64,000 nucleotides of DNA, from NCBI GenBank assembly GCA_965261315.1, contig CBDHDM010000066.1, forward strand, positions 106,219-170,218, given 5' to 3'. The position numbers and the translations under genes were made by a program. Below are positions 1 to 9,220 of the stretch, one piece after another. Origin of the DNA: Endozoicomonas sp965261315 (GTDB lineage: Bacteria; Pseudomonadota; Gammaproteobacteria; Pseudomonadales; Endozoicomonadaceae). The notes below the pieces were generated by a model. The model was not told the origin of the DNA and did no database searches. It was given only the letters and a program-made list of their open reading frames with translations. How positions within the stretch are numbered: position 1 is the first letter of the stretch; the number at the start of each line of letters is the position of its first letter.

Positions 1-1105
1 CGCGGGTTAAGCCAATGATTGAGCCACGGGCATATGGATCCCAATAGGGTGCACCCAGGCCAACAAACGCAGGCACCACATAAACACCTCCGGTGTCATC
101 AACTTTGCTGGCAAAGTAGCCGGTATCATCAGCGTCTCGAACCAGACCCAGTTCATCGCGCAACCACTGGACAGAAGCGCCTGCCATAAAAACAGAACCT
201 TCCAGAGCATAGGTGACCTGGCCATTCAGTTTGCAGGCCACTGTGGTCAGCAAACCATGCTCGGACTTAACCGGTGCATGACCGGTATTCATCAGTAGAA
301 AACAACCCGTGCCATACGTGTTTTTTGCCATGCCTTTTTCATGGCACATCTGGCCGAACAGGGCTGCCTGCTGGTCACCGGCAATACCCGCAATGGGAAT
401 GCGAGTGCCGCCGATGGTGGTTCTGCCATAAATCTCGGAGCAGGATTTCACCTCAGGTAACATCTGCCGTGGGATGTCCAGAGCCTTCAGCAGTTTGTCA
501 TCCCACTCCAGTCGGTTGATATCAAAGATCATGGTACGGGAAGCATTGGTTACATCAGTAACATGAGCGCGGCCTTCAGTCATTTTCCAGATCAGCCAGG
601 TGTCTATGGTGCCAAACAACAGTTCGCCGTTTTCTGCTTTTTCCCTCGCACCATCTATATGGTCGAGGATCCATTTGATTTTGGTGCCTGAAAAATAGGC
701 ATCCAGAACCAGGCCTGTCGTATCCCGGATATATTCTTCAAGTCCCTGGAGCTTTAGCTCTTCACAAATGTCCGTGGTTCGCCGGCACTGCCAGACAATC
801 GCATTATGAATGGGTCTGCCAGTGGCTTTATCCCAGATGACAACGGTTTCACGCTGGTTGGTGATGCCAATAGCGGCGACTTCATCCGGAGTGATGCCCG
901 CTTTGGCAAGTAGCTCAGTCAGAACAGAACTTTGCGTACCCCAGATCTCCATGGGGTCGTGTTCAACCCAGCCTGGCTGTGGGTAGTGTTGAGTAAATTC
1001 CCGTTGAGTAATATCGACGATATTGCCGGTGTGGTCAAAAATGATGGCTCGCGAGCTGGTGGTACCCTGATCCAATGCAACGATGTAACGGGTTTCCGTA
1101 GTCAT
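1..1105 (-). CDS. glpK: Glycerol kinase, partial (C-terminus outside window)
   Basis: Phosphorylates glycerol to glycerol-3-phosphate in the cytoplasm with ATP (FGGY carbohydrate kinase family). Reading the minus strand from the ATG at 1105 gives an uninterrupted frame to the window edge. It begins MTTETRYIVALDQGTTSSRA, the phosphate-binding DQGTTS motif of the family. Further on come GWVEHDP, the ITNQRETVVIWDK segment, a GDQQAALFGQ motif and YGTGCFLLMNTG, all typical of GlpK. About 368 of roughly 500 residues are present. The gene is divergent from the cytosine deaminase, so the 195-bp gap at 1106-1300 must hold both promoters. No glpF or glpD is visible. Family identification is very secure. 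Confidence 0.96.
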   Translation of the reverse strand, partial: MTTETRYIVALDQGTTSSRAIIFDHTGNIVDITQREFTQHYPQPGWVEHDPMEIWGTQSSVLTELLAKAGITPDEVAAIGITNQRETVVIWDKATGRPIHNAIVWQCRRTTDICEELKLQGLEEYIRDTTGLVLDAYFSGTKIKWILDHIDGAREKAENGELLFGTIDTWLIWKMTEGRAHVTDVTNASRTMIFDINRLEWDDKLLKALDIPRQMLPEVKSCSEIYGRTTIGGTRIPIAGIAGDQQAALFGQMCHEKGMAKNTYGTGCFLLMNTGHAPVKSEHGLLTTVACKLNGQVTYALEGSVFMAGASVQWLRDELGLVRDADDTGYFASKVDDTGGVYVVPAFVGLGAPYWDPYARGSIIGLTR

Positions 1106-1300
1106 GATCTATGTCCTTGCTAAGATGGGGATGTCCATCAGAACTGACTGGCTATTTCAGTGGAAATAAGTAGAGGCTATCAAAAATGGTTTCTGGATGC
1201 AGCGCAAAAGGTCTGGAAGAATGAGTTTCTGTTTTTAAAGACGGCAGGGTAACGCTATTGTTGGTAGGGATAACGTCATCATGCACAAAGGAACACAGAT

Positions 1301-1741
1301 ATGACCGATGCATTCATGCAGGCCGCCATTGCTGAAGCCAAAGCTGGACGTGATGAGGGTGGTATTCCCATCGGCGCTGTCCTCGTCCATAAAGGCCAGA
1401 TTATCGGGCGTGGGCATAATCAACGGATCCAGAAGGGCAGTCCCTGTCTGCATGGGGAGATGGCGGCACTGGAAAATGCGGGCCGGTTGCCGGCTTCTGT
1501 GTATCGGGAGTGCACCATGTACACGACGTTGTCACCTTGCTCCATGTGCAGTGGCGCTATGCTGCTCTATGAAATTCCTCACGTCGTGGTAGGTGAAAAC
1601 AAAACCTTCATGGGAGAAGAGGTATTGTTAAAAAGTCGTGGTGTTAACGTGGCCGTGGTGAATGATCCTGAGTGTATTACATTAATGGAAGACTTTATTC
1701 GTCAGCAGCCAGAATTATGGAATGAGGATATTGGTGTTTGA
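1301..1741 (+). CDS. Cytosine deaminase of the yeast FCY1 type
   Basis: 146-residue zinc-dependent deaminase of the CDA fold. It contains the HGE zinc-ligand/proton-shuttle motif (near residues 50-52) and the second zinc motif PCSMC (near 79-83). The segments GGIPIGAVL, GRGHNQR, LHGEMAALENAGRL, TTLSPCSMCSGAM and the terminal WNEDIGV track the yeast cytosine deaminase Fcy1 closely, more so than TadA (which has HAE and PCxMC) or bacterial CodA, a TIM-barrel enzyme. The expected reaction is cytosine to uracil plus ammonia, a pyrimidine-salvage step. The start is supported by AAAGGA upstream of the ATG. It is a monocistronic gene divergent from glpK. Substrate is inferred from family resemblance; another small nucleobase deaminase is the alternative. 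Confidence 0.85.
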   Translation: MTDAFMQAAIAEAKAGRDEGGIPIGAVLVHKGQIIGRGHNQRIQKGSPCLHGEMAALENAGRLPASVYRECTMYTTLSPCSMCSGAMLLYEIPHVVVGENKTFMGEEVLLKSRGVNVAVVNDPECITLMEDFIRQQPELWNEDIGV

Positions 1742-1855
1742 CCGGTGGATGGAGGCTCAAAGCTTTAAAGAAAAAATACCTGGGATTTGTCCCCTTGCCG
1801 TCGATCTGAAGAGATTCTTTGCAAGCTTCTTTATAGCTTTGTGCCTTCGTGGTGA

Positions 1856-2773
1856 TTACCGTTTACTGATTACATAGTCGAGCCCACCAGTAACTGCAGC
1901 AACCTGGGCATCATTACACTCGTCATCGGTAACTGTTGGGCTGTCAGGATAGACTTCCGTCGTCGTTCCGTATTTGCAGTTAGTTACACCACCACAAAGG
2001 CCAAGCTTGATCATTGGGTAGTTAATAACACCGTACTGAACCATGGGCGAGTCAATGAGATTGCCTTTTTCATCAGCCGGGGCGATATGAGTTACTTTGG
2101 CTACTGACTCGATAATGGCTGCCTGAAACGCTGGCTGCGGGTTTTCAATATCACCAACAGTGTAAAAGCCATCAGGAATAGTGCATTCGATAAAACTGAC
2201 CCCATCCCGTGCGGCAAGTGCTGGGCGGAACTCGGTTTCATCAGTATCCGTGGTTTCGTGCAGGTCAAAATGAACCAGTACTTCACCCAGTGCTGAAACC
2301 AGCTTCATTAAATTCGACGACTCTTCCGCCGGGCTGTCCTTATAGAAAGAACGGTTTGGATCAACCGCATTGGGGTTCCAGCGGTTAATGGTTTCGTAAC
2401 CCCAGGGGCTTACGCAGGGCGCGGCAATGAAATTAAAGTCTTTCTGATATTTTTCTGCCTGAGTATCCATAAATTTGATGGCACCATGAACACCGCTGGT
2501 TTCATAGCCATGTACACCACCAGTAATCAGGACGGTTGGTTTATTGTTATCCCAGTTTTTGCTTTTAATGCAAAGCAGGGGGTAACGCGCTTCATCGTAA
2601 GAAAGTGCGCCATACTGCTGAATATTAAAACGCTGCCCGAGTGCTTCTATTTTTGGAATGACTTCCTGCTGGTATTCACGTTTGATGGTGGTTTGCTCAC
2701 GCCAGGTATGGCGCTCTGACTCACCCCATGGTTTGCCGGGCGTTCCGATTGGATATTTAGAATTACGTTGCAT
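1856..2773 (-). CDS. M14-family zinc carboxypeptidase-like protein
   Basis: 305 residues. ITGGVHGYETSG supplies the HxxE zinc-ligand pair of M14 carboxypeptidases. NPNAVDPNR resembles the substrate-binding Asn-Arg segment. HFDLHETTDTDETEF supplies the third zinc-ligand histidine, and TTTEVYPDSP near the C-terminus holds the likely catalytic glutamate. There is no convincing signal peptide, so a cytoplasmic peptidase or deacylase is likely. The closest architecture seems to be the succinylglutamate desuccinylase/M14 group, but the substrate cannot be read from sequence. It converges with the cytosine deaminase gene and sits upstream of a methyltransferase on the same strand. Confidence 0.8.
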   Translation of the reverse strand: MQRNSKYPIGTPGKPWGESERHTWREQTTIKREYQQEVIPKIEALGQRFNIQQYGALSYDEARYPLLCIKSKNWDNNKPTVLITGGVHGYETSGVHGAIKFMDTQAEKYQKDFNFIAAPCVSPWGYETINRWNPNAVDPNRSFYKDSPAEESSNLMKLVSALGEVLVHFDLHETTDTDETEFRPALAARDGVSFIECTIPDGFYTVGDIENPQPAFQAAIIESVAKVTHIAPADEKGNLIDSPMVQYGVINYPMIKLGLCGGVTNCKYGTTTEVYPDSPTVTDDECNDAQVAAVTGGLDYVISKR

Positions 2774-2921
2774 ACGGCTCTATCAGGCTGTTGAGATGGA
2801 CAATGGTCCAGATATAAAGGGAAGCTTTCAGGCTAATTAATGATCCCGATGACATCTTAATGTTCATGAAGCGGGTTCCTCAAGTTGGTTTTTGGTAGGA
2901 AATTCATTTCAAAGGGTAAAG

Positions 2922-3755
2922 TTAGCGCTCTTTTTTCCCTATGGATGAAACGGTATAGGAGCCAAACCAGCCTGATGAAGGGTTCTCGTAGAAAGCCATA
3001 AGCTCTTTGAATAAGGTTTTGTGATGTTCGACGTTATCAAAGAGACCGGATGAGTCCAGTTGTTTCATAGTGAGGCAGGACATTTTTGCCATTTGCGATC
3101 CTCCTGTGGCCCAGTCGGATTGAATTTGTGCCTGAACATGTTTGAGCCCGGACTTCTGCATCAGGTTGGGGAGTATAGGGCCAATACTGAAATCCATTGT
3201 TTTATTGGCGGCTGCGGCCAGCTTATGGAGATACGCTTTTAACTCATCGCTGACTTCGGGTAAGTGATCGAGGTAGTCCAGGTCGATAAGGTCCTGGATA
3301 AATAAAATACCACCGGCTTTCAGTGCCCTGGTGCATCGGTCTATCAGTGCCTGGTAGTCTGCCCCCATCAAATGGCACAGAACGAATCGCATGTAAATCA
3401 CGTCATATCGTTCTACACCCAAATCATAAGCCAGGACATCGGTATGAATTGTTTTGATGTTGTTTTGTTTTCTGGAAATATCGGTTAAACACTGGTCATC
3501 AATATCCAGAACATCAAGCTGGCCTTCGGGGGCTACTTTGGCAGCGATCCATTCCGCCATGCTGCCATTGCCAGGTCCGATTTCGAGACAATGATCACCG
3601 GGTTTGATAAATTTCAGCCAGGACTGCGTTGTTTGATCACAAGCATTTTGCAGGGCGGTAAGCCGCTCTTTTGCATGCTCCCAGCGATTGGATAATGCAT
3701 AGGCGTGTGAGCTGTCCCTGGACGAGGCTGTTGTACTGGCGTGTTCAGCCATCAT
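2922..3755 (-). CDS. Class I SAM-dependent methyltransferase
   Basis: 277 residues. The AdoMet-binding motif I reads LEIGPGNGSMAEWIA (about residues 56-70), followed by the acidic strand-2 end LDVLDIDD that contacts the ribose, then YDVIYMRFVLCHL and a GGILFIQDLID segment, the motif IV/post-IV layout of the UbiE/small-molecule group. The family acts on small molecules or lipids, but nothing here fixes the substrate. The C-terminal third (SDWATGGSQMAKMSCLTM) looks like a substrate lid. The gene is divergent from the DTW-domain gene with a 111-bp intergenic gap. Two adjacent ATG codons make the start ambiguous by one residue. Confidence 0.8.
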   Translation of the reverse strand: MMAEHASTTASSRDSSHAYALSNRWEHAKERLTALQNACDQTTQSWLKFIKPGDHCLEIGPGNGSMAEWIAAKVAPEGQLDVLDIDDQCLTDISRKQNNIKTIHTDVLAYDLGVERYDVIYMRFVLCHLMGADYQALIDRCTRALKAGGILFIQDLIDLDYLDHLPEVSDELKAYLHKLAAAANKTMDFSIGPILPNLMQKSGLKHVQAQIQSDWATGGSQMAKMSCLTMKQLDSSGLFDNVEHHKTLFKELMAFYENPSSGWFGSYTVSSIGKKER

Positions 3756-3866
3756 TATTCACCATGAATGTGGATTGAGAACTCCCCCCTAACTTAAGCA
3801 TATATAGTGAGATATTTGTTGGGTTATCAGCTTAATGACCACAGTAAACTGGATAAAAGTATTTAG

Positions 3867-4541
3867 ATGAAAAATGAGTGTCAGCCTCGAAATCCTTCTA
3901 CTGATGGTGCCTGCAGACAATGTCGACTGCCAGAGCGTGCCTGTATCTGTTCATTGATCCCGAAAGCAGACTCATCTGCCTGTTTCTGGCTGATTACCCA
4001 TGATAAGGAGTTTGATAAGCCAACCAATACCGGCAAGTTGATTCAAGCCATGATGCCAGATACCCGGTTATTTAACTGGAGTCGCACAGCACCTGATGAG
4101 CAGCTTGTGTCATTATTGGATGATCCGGCTTATCAGCCAGTACTGCTCTTTCCAGCGGAATACGCAGTTGAAGTACAAAGTGAAAAACCATGTTGGAGCC
4201 GACAGGCGATGGATGGCAGGAAAGTTGCCTTTATTATTATTGATGCGACCTGGCAGCAGGCGAGAAAAATGTATCGGCAGAGCCCTTATCTGCAAAATCT
4301 GGATTTGCTCAGCCTGAAGCCTGAGGAACCTTCCATCTACAGCCTCAGGCGAAATCGTCAGAGTCAGCACCTGTGTACCGCAGAGGTTGCCGCGCAGGCG
4401 CTTGAGCAGTTGGGAGAGCGCCATCACCGGCAATTGCTGGAGGCTGTTGTTCAGGTGTACTGTGACCGATATCTGTGGGCCCGCAAAGGGCAGAAGCGTG
4501 AAGAAGACTCACGGTCGATGCGAATTCTTGAAGGGTGGTAG
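3867..4541 (+). CDS. DTW-domain tRNA-uridine aminocarboxypropyltransferase
   Basis: 224 residues of the TDD/DTW family, whose E. coli member TapT (YfiP) makes acp3U47 in tRNA using the aminocarboxypropyl group of SAM. The N-terminal CRQCRLPERACIC cysteine cluster is the expected zinc site. HDKEFDKPTNTGKLI matches the conserved H..E....NTG..L segment, and the signature DATWQQARKM is the D-x-T-W motif. YSLRRNRQSQHLCTAEV follows as in the family. It lies just upstream of alaS on the same strand, with about 130 bp between them containing a good promoter, so it is probably a separate transcript. Confidence 0.87.
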   Translation: MKNECQPRNPSTDGACRQCRLPERACICSLIPKADSSACFWLITHDKEFDKPTNTGKLIQAMMPDTRLFNWSRTAPDEQLVSLLDDPAYQPVLLFPAEYAVEVQSEKPCWSRQAMDGRKVAFIIIDATWQQARKMYRQSPYLQNLDLLSLKPEEPSIYSLRRNRQSQHLCTAEVAAQALEQLGERHHRQLLEAVVQVYCDRYLWARKGQKREEDSRSMRILEGW

Positions 4542-4592
4542 AACGTTTTCTGGTAAAAAACAGTATAAAAGCCCTTTATTGGTACTGTGAAA

Positions 4593-4622
4593 TGATCATT
4601 TTTCTCTGCCATTCCTATATAA
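4593..4622 (+). promoter_or_regulatory. Putative sigma-70 promoter of alaS
   Basis: TGATCA at 4593-4598 and a perfect TATAAT at 4617-4622 are separated by 18 bp, about 50 bp upstream of the alaS start. The -10 is perfect and the -35 weak. Assignment is by pattern only. Confidence 0.5.
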
Positions 4623-4671
4623 TGCCCGTTTTGCCTTAATTTAGAGATAACTCCCCCGGTGGGAACTGTAT

Positions 4672-7293
4672 ATGAAGACTAACGAAATACGTTCTGCTTT
4701 TCTGGAATACTTCAGGGAAAATGGTCATGAAGTGGTTGCCAGTAGCTCTCTGGTGCCCCATGACGACCCAACCCTGCTGTTTACCAATGCCGGGATGAAC
4801 CAGTTTAAAGATACTTTCCTGGGTCGTGAACAGCGCGACTACAAGCGGGCAACCACATCACAGAAATGTGTACGTGCCGGGGGCAAGCATAACGATCTGG
4901 ACAATGTAGGTTATACGGCCCGGCATCACACCTTTTTTGAAATGCTCGGTAACTTCAGCTTTGGTGATTACTTCAAGAAAGATGCGATTCACTTCGCCTG
5001 GAACTTCCTGACAGGCACGCTCCAGTTACCGAAGGATCGTCTCTGCGTTACGGTTTATGAGTCTGATGATGAAGCCTACGACCTCTGGCTGAACGATATT
5101 GGTATTGCTGCAGAAGATATTATCCGCATTGGCGACAACAAAGGTGCGCCTTACGCATCGGATAACTTCTGGCAGATGGGGGATACCGGCCCCTGCGGTC
5201 CATGCACTGAGATCTTCTTTGATCACGGTGACCATATCTGGGGTGGACGTCCAGGGACTCCGGAAGAAGACGGCGACCGTTTCATTGAAATCTGGAACAT
5301 CGTGTTCATGCAATACAATCGTCAGGCCAATGGCGATATGCAGCCACTGCCGAAGCCGTCTGTTGATACCGGTATGGGGCTGGAGCGTATCGCTGCAGTC
5401 ATGCAGCATGTGAACAGTAACTATGAAACTGACCTGTTCCAGTCTCTGTTGAACGATACTTCTGTCTTGCTGGGTGGTGTTGCCACAACCGAAGGATCCC
5501 TGCGAGTTATTGCTGACCATATCCGCTCCTGCAGCTTCCTGATCAGCGATGGTGTGATGCCTTCCAATGAAGGTCGTGGTTACACCCTGCGTCGGATTAT
5601 TCGTCGTGCCTGTCGCCATGGACACAAGCTGGGTGCCAACGATGCTTTCTTCTATAAGCTGGTGGGCTCACTGGTTAAGGTGATGGGCGAAGCCTACCCG
5701 GAGCTGGCGAAGAACCAAACTCAGATTGAGCGGGTTCTTCTGCAGGAAGAAGAGCAATTCACCCGTACCCTGGATAAGGGGATGAAACTGCTGGAAGAGA
5801 GCATCGCCACCATGAAAGGTGATGTTATTGCGGGCGAAACCCTGTTTACTCTCTACGATACTTACGGCTTTCCGGTTGACCTGACGGAAGATATTGCCCG
5901 TGAGCGTGATCTGAAAGTTGATATCGAAGGTTTTGAAAAAGCGCTGGAAGCTCAGCGTGAGCGCGCCCGTGCCTCCAGCAAGTTTGGCGTTGATTACAAC
6001 AACCAGCTGGTGATTGAAGGGGCTACGGCATTTACCGGTTATGACAATACGGCTGGCCAGGCCCGCGTTCATTCCCTGTATGTGGAAGGTGAGCAGGTTG
6101 ACTTGATCAGTGAAGGCCAGCAGGCGATGGTCGTTCTGGAGCAGACACCATTCTACGCAGAATCTGGTGGTCAGGTGGGTGATACCGGGCTGTTAAATTT
6201 TGCCACAGGCTCTTTGCGAGTCGTGGATACCCGTAAGCAGGGTGATCATCACCTGCATATGGTTGAAGTGGTGTCCGGTGAGCTGCGTCAGGGGGAAGAG
6301 GTTTCTGCCGGTGTTGATGCTGAAAAGCGTCATGCCACCTCTTTAAACCACTCCGCAACTCACCTGTTGCACGCCGCACTGAGGCAGGTGCTGGGTGATC
6401 ATGTGACTCAGAAGGGTTCCCTTGTTAACCCAGAACGTCTGCGTTTTGACTTCTCTCACCTGGAAGCCGTCAAGCCGGAAGAGTTAAAAGCTATTGAAAA
6501 GCTGGTGAATGAACAAATTCGTGCCAACACACCGGTTCAGACCGAACTGATGGATATGGATGCGGCTAAAGAAAGCGGGGCCATGGCCCTGTTCGGTGAG
6601 AAGTATGCCGATGAAGTGCGTGTACTCACCATGGGTACGAACAACTTCTCCATTGAACTGTGTGGTGGTATCCACGCGAGCCGAACGGGTGACATCGGTT
6701 CTTTCCGTATTGTTGCTGAAAGTGGCATTGCTGCCGGTGTACGCCGTATCGAAGCCGTGACCGGAGCAGGTGCTGAATCCTTTGTTCAATCACGCTTTGC
6801 TGAACTGAGCAACGCATGTCGCATGCTGAAGGCCAAGCCTGAAAGTCTTGAAGCCAAGTTGCAGGCTCTGGTTGATCAGAGCCGGAGTCTCGAAAAAGAG
6901 AGGCAGCAGCTGAAGCAGAAGCTGGCCAGTGCTGGTAGCTCTGACCTGGTTTCCCAGGCGGTCGAGGTTAATGGTGTTAAACTGCTGGCTGCTGAGCTGG
7001 AAGGCATTGATCCAAAGTCCCTGAGGGATATGGTGGATCAGCTGAAGAACAAACTGGGCTCCGGTATTGTTTTCCTGGCCACTAAAGCGGATGGCAAGGT
7101 GCCTCTGGCTGCCGGTGTAACCAAGGACCTGACAGGCAGGGTCAAGGCGGGTGATCTGCTGAAGATGGTGGCTGAACAGCTGGGTGGTAAAGGCGGTGGT
7201 CGTCCGGATTTTGCCCAGGGTGGAGGCTCTCAGCCGGAAAATCTTGAAAAAGCACTGTCGTCTATTGAAGGGTGGCTGGAAGGTCATTGGTAA
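4672..7293 (+). CDS. alaS: Alanyl-tRNA synthetase
   Basis: Charges tRNA-Ala with alanine; class II synthetase. 873 residues matches the usual length of about 875. Motif 1 region FLEYFRENGHEVVASSSLVP starts at residue 9, and the catalytic core carries ATTSQKCVRAGGKHNDLDNVG, GDNFWQMGDTGPCGPCTEI and GMGLERIAAVMQ. The editing domain has the zinc-binding HSATHLLHAALR (HxxxH) and the CGGIHASRTGDIG motif. A C-Ala domain follows with the coiled stretch SLEKERQQLKQKLAS and the GGKGGGRPDFAQGGG glycine-rich motif. A strong hairpin terminator follows. alaS, lysC and csrA in this order is a common gammaproteobacterial arrangement. Confidence 0.98.
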   Translation: MKTNEIRSAFLEYFRENGHEVVASSSLVPHDDPTLLFTNAGMNQFKDTFLGREQRDYKRATTSQKCVRAGGKHNDLDNVGYTARHHTFFEMLGNFSFGDYFKKDAIHFAWNFLTGTLQLPKDRLCVTVYESDDEAYDLWLNDIGIAAEDIIRIGDNKGAPYASDNFWQMGDTGPCGPCTEIFFDHGDHIWGGRPGTPEEDGDRFIEIWNIVFMQYNRQANGDMQPLPKPSVDTGMGLERIAAVMQHVNSNYETDLFQSLLNDTSVLLGGVATTEGSLRVIADHIRSCSFLISDGVMPSNEGRGYTLRRIIRRACRHGHKLGANDAFFYKLVGSLVKVMGEAYPELAKNQTQIERVLLQEEEQFTRTLDKGMKLLEESIATMKGDVIAGETLFTLYDTYGFPVDLTEDIARERDLKVDIEGFEKALEAQRERARASSKFGVDYNNQLVIEGATAFTGYDNTAGQARVHSLYVEGEQVDLISEGQQAMVVLEQTPFYAESGGQVGDTGLLNFATGSLRVVDTRKQGDHHLHMVEVVSGELRQGEEVSAGVDAEKRHATSLNHSATHLLHAALRQVLGDHVTQKGSLVNPERLRFDFSHLEAVKPEELKAIEKLVNEQIRANTPVQTELMDMDAAKESGAMALFGEKYADEVRVLTMGTNNFSIELCGGIHASRTGDIGSFRIVAESGIAAGVRRIEAVTGAGAESFVQSRFAELSNACRMLKAKPESLEAKLQALVDQSRSLEKERQQLKQKLASAGSSDLVSQAVEVNGVKLLAAELEGIDPKSLRDMVDQLKNKLGSGIVFLATKADGKVPLAAGVTKDLTGRVKAGDLLKMVAEQLGGKGGGRPDFAQGGGSQPENLEKALSSIEGWLEGHW

Positions 7294-7335
7294 GCAGTAC
7301 GATCAGCGTTGTCAGCTATTCTGACAAGCAAGTGT

Positions 7336-7375
7336 AAAAACGGGTTGTTCCTCAAGGAACAGCCCGTTTTTTATT
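7336..7375 (+). terminator. Rho-independent terminator of alaS
   Basis: AACGGGttGTTCC, a TCAA loop, GGAACagCCCGTT, then a T-run. The stem is nearly perfect and lies 45 bp after the alaS stop, a textbook intrinsic terminator. Confidence 0.85.
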
Positions 7376-7580
7376 GCTGTCAAGCATACAACCCAAAAGC
7401 GATTCATGGTACATTCTGCCATCCACTGAATGATAGAGATGGCAGCTTACGCTGTCTGGCTCCTGCCTGAATGTCTTTTGTTATAAGAGTATTCTGTAAG
7501 ATATAGTGGGGCGTTAGCAGGGAGCTGGTACAGGGAAAGCTTAGCTTCTGGTCATGGCTGATTGAAGTAGAACGAATAAA

Positions 7581-8822
7581 ATGGCGCTAATAGTACAGAA
7601 ATTTGGCGGCACCTCGGTAGGCACTCCTGAACGTATTCAGGGCGTGGCTGATAAGGTTAAGGGGTTCCGAGAGCAAGGGCACGACATCATTGTTGTGGTT
7701 TCTGCCATGAGTGGTGAAACCAACCGGCTGGTTGATCTTGCCCATTCAATGCAATCGAAACCCACGCCCAGGGAGATGGATGTCATACTCTCTACTGGTG
7801 AGCAGGTGACGATTGGCCTCCTGAGCATGGCTCTCAATGAGCGGGGTTGCCCAGCTACTTCCTATACCGGCAGTCAGGTAGCCATTGTTACCGACAATGC
7901 CCATACCAAAGCCCGAATCAAGCGAATTGATAGTGAACGCATCTTCAAAGACCTGGAGTTGGGACGTGTTGTCGTGGTTGCTGGTTTCCAGGGACGTGAT
8001 GAAGACGGCAATATCACCACGCTTGGGCGCGGTGGTTCTGATACCACGGCGGTAGCACTGGCGGCGGCGCTTAAAGCGGACGAATGCCAGATCTATACCG
8101 ATGTTGATGGCGTTTATACCACCGACCCCCGAGTGGTGGAAGGTGCTCGTCGGCTGGATAAGATTACTTTTGAAGAAATGCTGGAAATGGCCAGCCTGGG
8201 CTCCAAGGTTCTGCAGATCAGGGCTGTTGAGTTTGCTGGCAAGTACAACGTTAATCTGAGAGTTCTGCATACCTTCCAGGATGGTCCTGGAACACTGATT
8301 ACACTGGATGAGGGTAGCGCCATGGAGTCACCGGTAGTTTCCGGCATCGCATTCAACCGAGATGAAGCCAAGCTGACGATTAAGGGCGTACCGGATATTC
8401 CCGGCGTGGCATCCAGAATACTGGGGCCGGTCAGTCGTGCCAATATTGAAGTGGATATGATTGTCCAGAACGTTGCTGAAGACAAAACCACTGACTTCAC
8501 ATTTACGGTTCATAGGAATGACTATGACCGGGCCACCGTGGTGGTTGAACAGATCGTACAAGAGCTTGAAGCTCGTGAGTACGATGGTGATATGAAAATT
8601 GCCAAGGTGTCTATTGTGGGGGTTGGCATGCGCTCGCACGCCGGTGTAGCTACTCAGATGTTTGAAGCCCTGGCTGCTGAAGGAATAAATATTCAGATCA
8701 TCTCGACGTCTGAAATCAAGGTTTCCGTGATTATTGCTGAAAAGTACCTGGAGCTGGCTGTCCGGGCGCTCCATTCCGCTTTTGAGCTGGACAGGGAACC
8801 AATGGAAGATAATGGGGTCTAA
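7581..8822 (+). CDS. lysC: Aspartate kinase (monofunctional, ACT-regulated)
   Basis: Phosphorylates aspartate, the first step toward lysine, threonine and methionine. 413 residues. It opens MALIVQKFGGTSVG, the KFGGTS nucleotide-binding signature. VSAMSGETN, GGSDTTAVALAAAL and YTDVDGVYTTDPR are hallmark kinase-domain motifs. From about residue 265 two ACT domains begin (IKGVPDIPGVASRI and VSIVGVGMRSHAGVATQMF), expected to give lysine and/or threonine feedback inhibition. Length and layout match the Pseudomonas-type LysC rather than ThrA-like fusions. It lies between alaS and csrA with its own intergenic spaces on both sides. Confidence 0.96.
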   Translation: MALIVQKFGGTSVGTPERIQGVADKVKGFREQGHDIIVVVSAMSGETNRLVDLAHSMQSKPTPREMDVILSTGEQVTIGLLSMALNERGCPATSYTGSQVAIVTDNAHTKARIKRIDSERIFKDLELGRVVVVAGFQGRDEDGNITTLGRGGSDTTAVALAAALKADECQIYTDVDGVYTTDPRVVEGARRLDKITFEEMLEMASLGSKVLQIRAVEFAGKYNVNLRVLHTFQDGPGTLITLDEGSAMESPVVSGIAFNRDEAKLTIKGVPDIPGVASRILGPVSRANIEVDMIVQNVAEDKTTDFTFTVHRNDYDRATVVVEQIVQELEAREYDGDMKIAKVSIVGVGMRSHAGVATQMFEALAAEGINIQIISTSEIKVSVIIAEKYLELAVRALHSAFELDREPMEDNGV

Positions 8823-8841
8823 AACGTCAATATAATCAAAA

Positions 8842-8874
8842 CCGTGGGCCTCGTGAGGGGCTCCGTTTTCTCTT
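8842..8874 (+). terminator. Possible terminator after lysC
   Basis: An imperfect GC-rich stem (GGG-CCTC paired with GAGG..CTC, two bulged G) is followed by TTTTCTCTT about 20 bp after the lysC stop. Pairing is interrupted, so this is a tentative call. Confidence 0.4.
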
Positions 8875-9086
8875 AAGCCGAATGTGCAAGATTGGTAGGG
8901 AGCATAGTTATCAAGCCCTCGAATCATTTCCGACAGGTAAAAATACGAATGGAAATCTTGAACTTGGTGACTAGACTGGGTTTGCTGAATAATTCTTAAG
9001 CATGAACGGTAGAGCTGGCATATACTTCAATACTTTAAACTGAGTACTAAAGCAGTTTGAAGGTCAGGCAATTTTAGATCTGATAG

Positions 9087-9115
9087 TGTCTGTACTGGGG
9101 CTGGTGTCGTATAAT
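9087..9115 (+). promoter_or_regulatory. Possible csrA promoter
   Basis: TATAAT at 9110-9115 lies about 105 bp upstream of the csrA start, with a poor -35 17 bp upstream. The 398-bp lysC-csrA gap (8823-9220) otherwise shows only the tentative lysC terminator. The long leader could carry GGA-type CsrA self-binding sites; one GGA is inside the ribosome binding site AAGGAG at 9209-9214. Confidence 0.35.
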
Positions 9116-9220
9116 ATCACGCGATTAAATTGGGTGATTTCATCAGCTTCTAACCAATGCACCAGCGTGCTCAGAATTGACGGTTGTTGACTTAACAGAG
9201 ATGTAAATAAGGAGATTGAA

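Noticed and set aside
5026..5625. Long antisense ORF within alaS
   Set aside because: Overlaps a fully conserved essential gene, with no ribosome binding site or family motif; a shadow frame.
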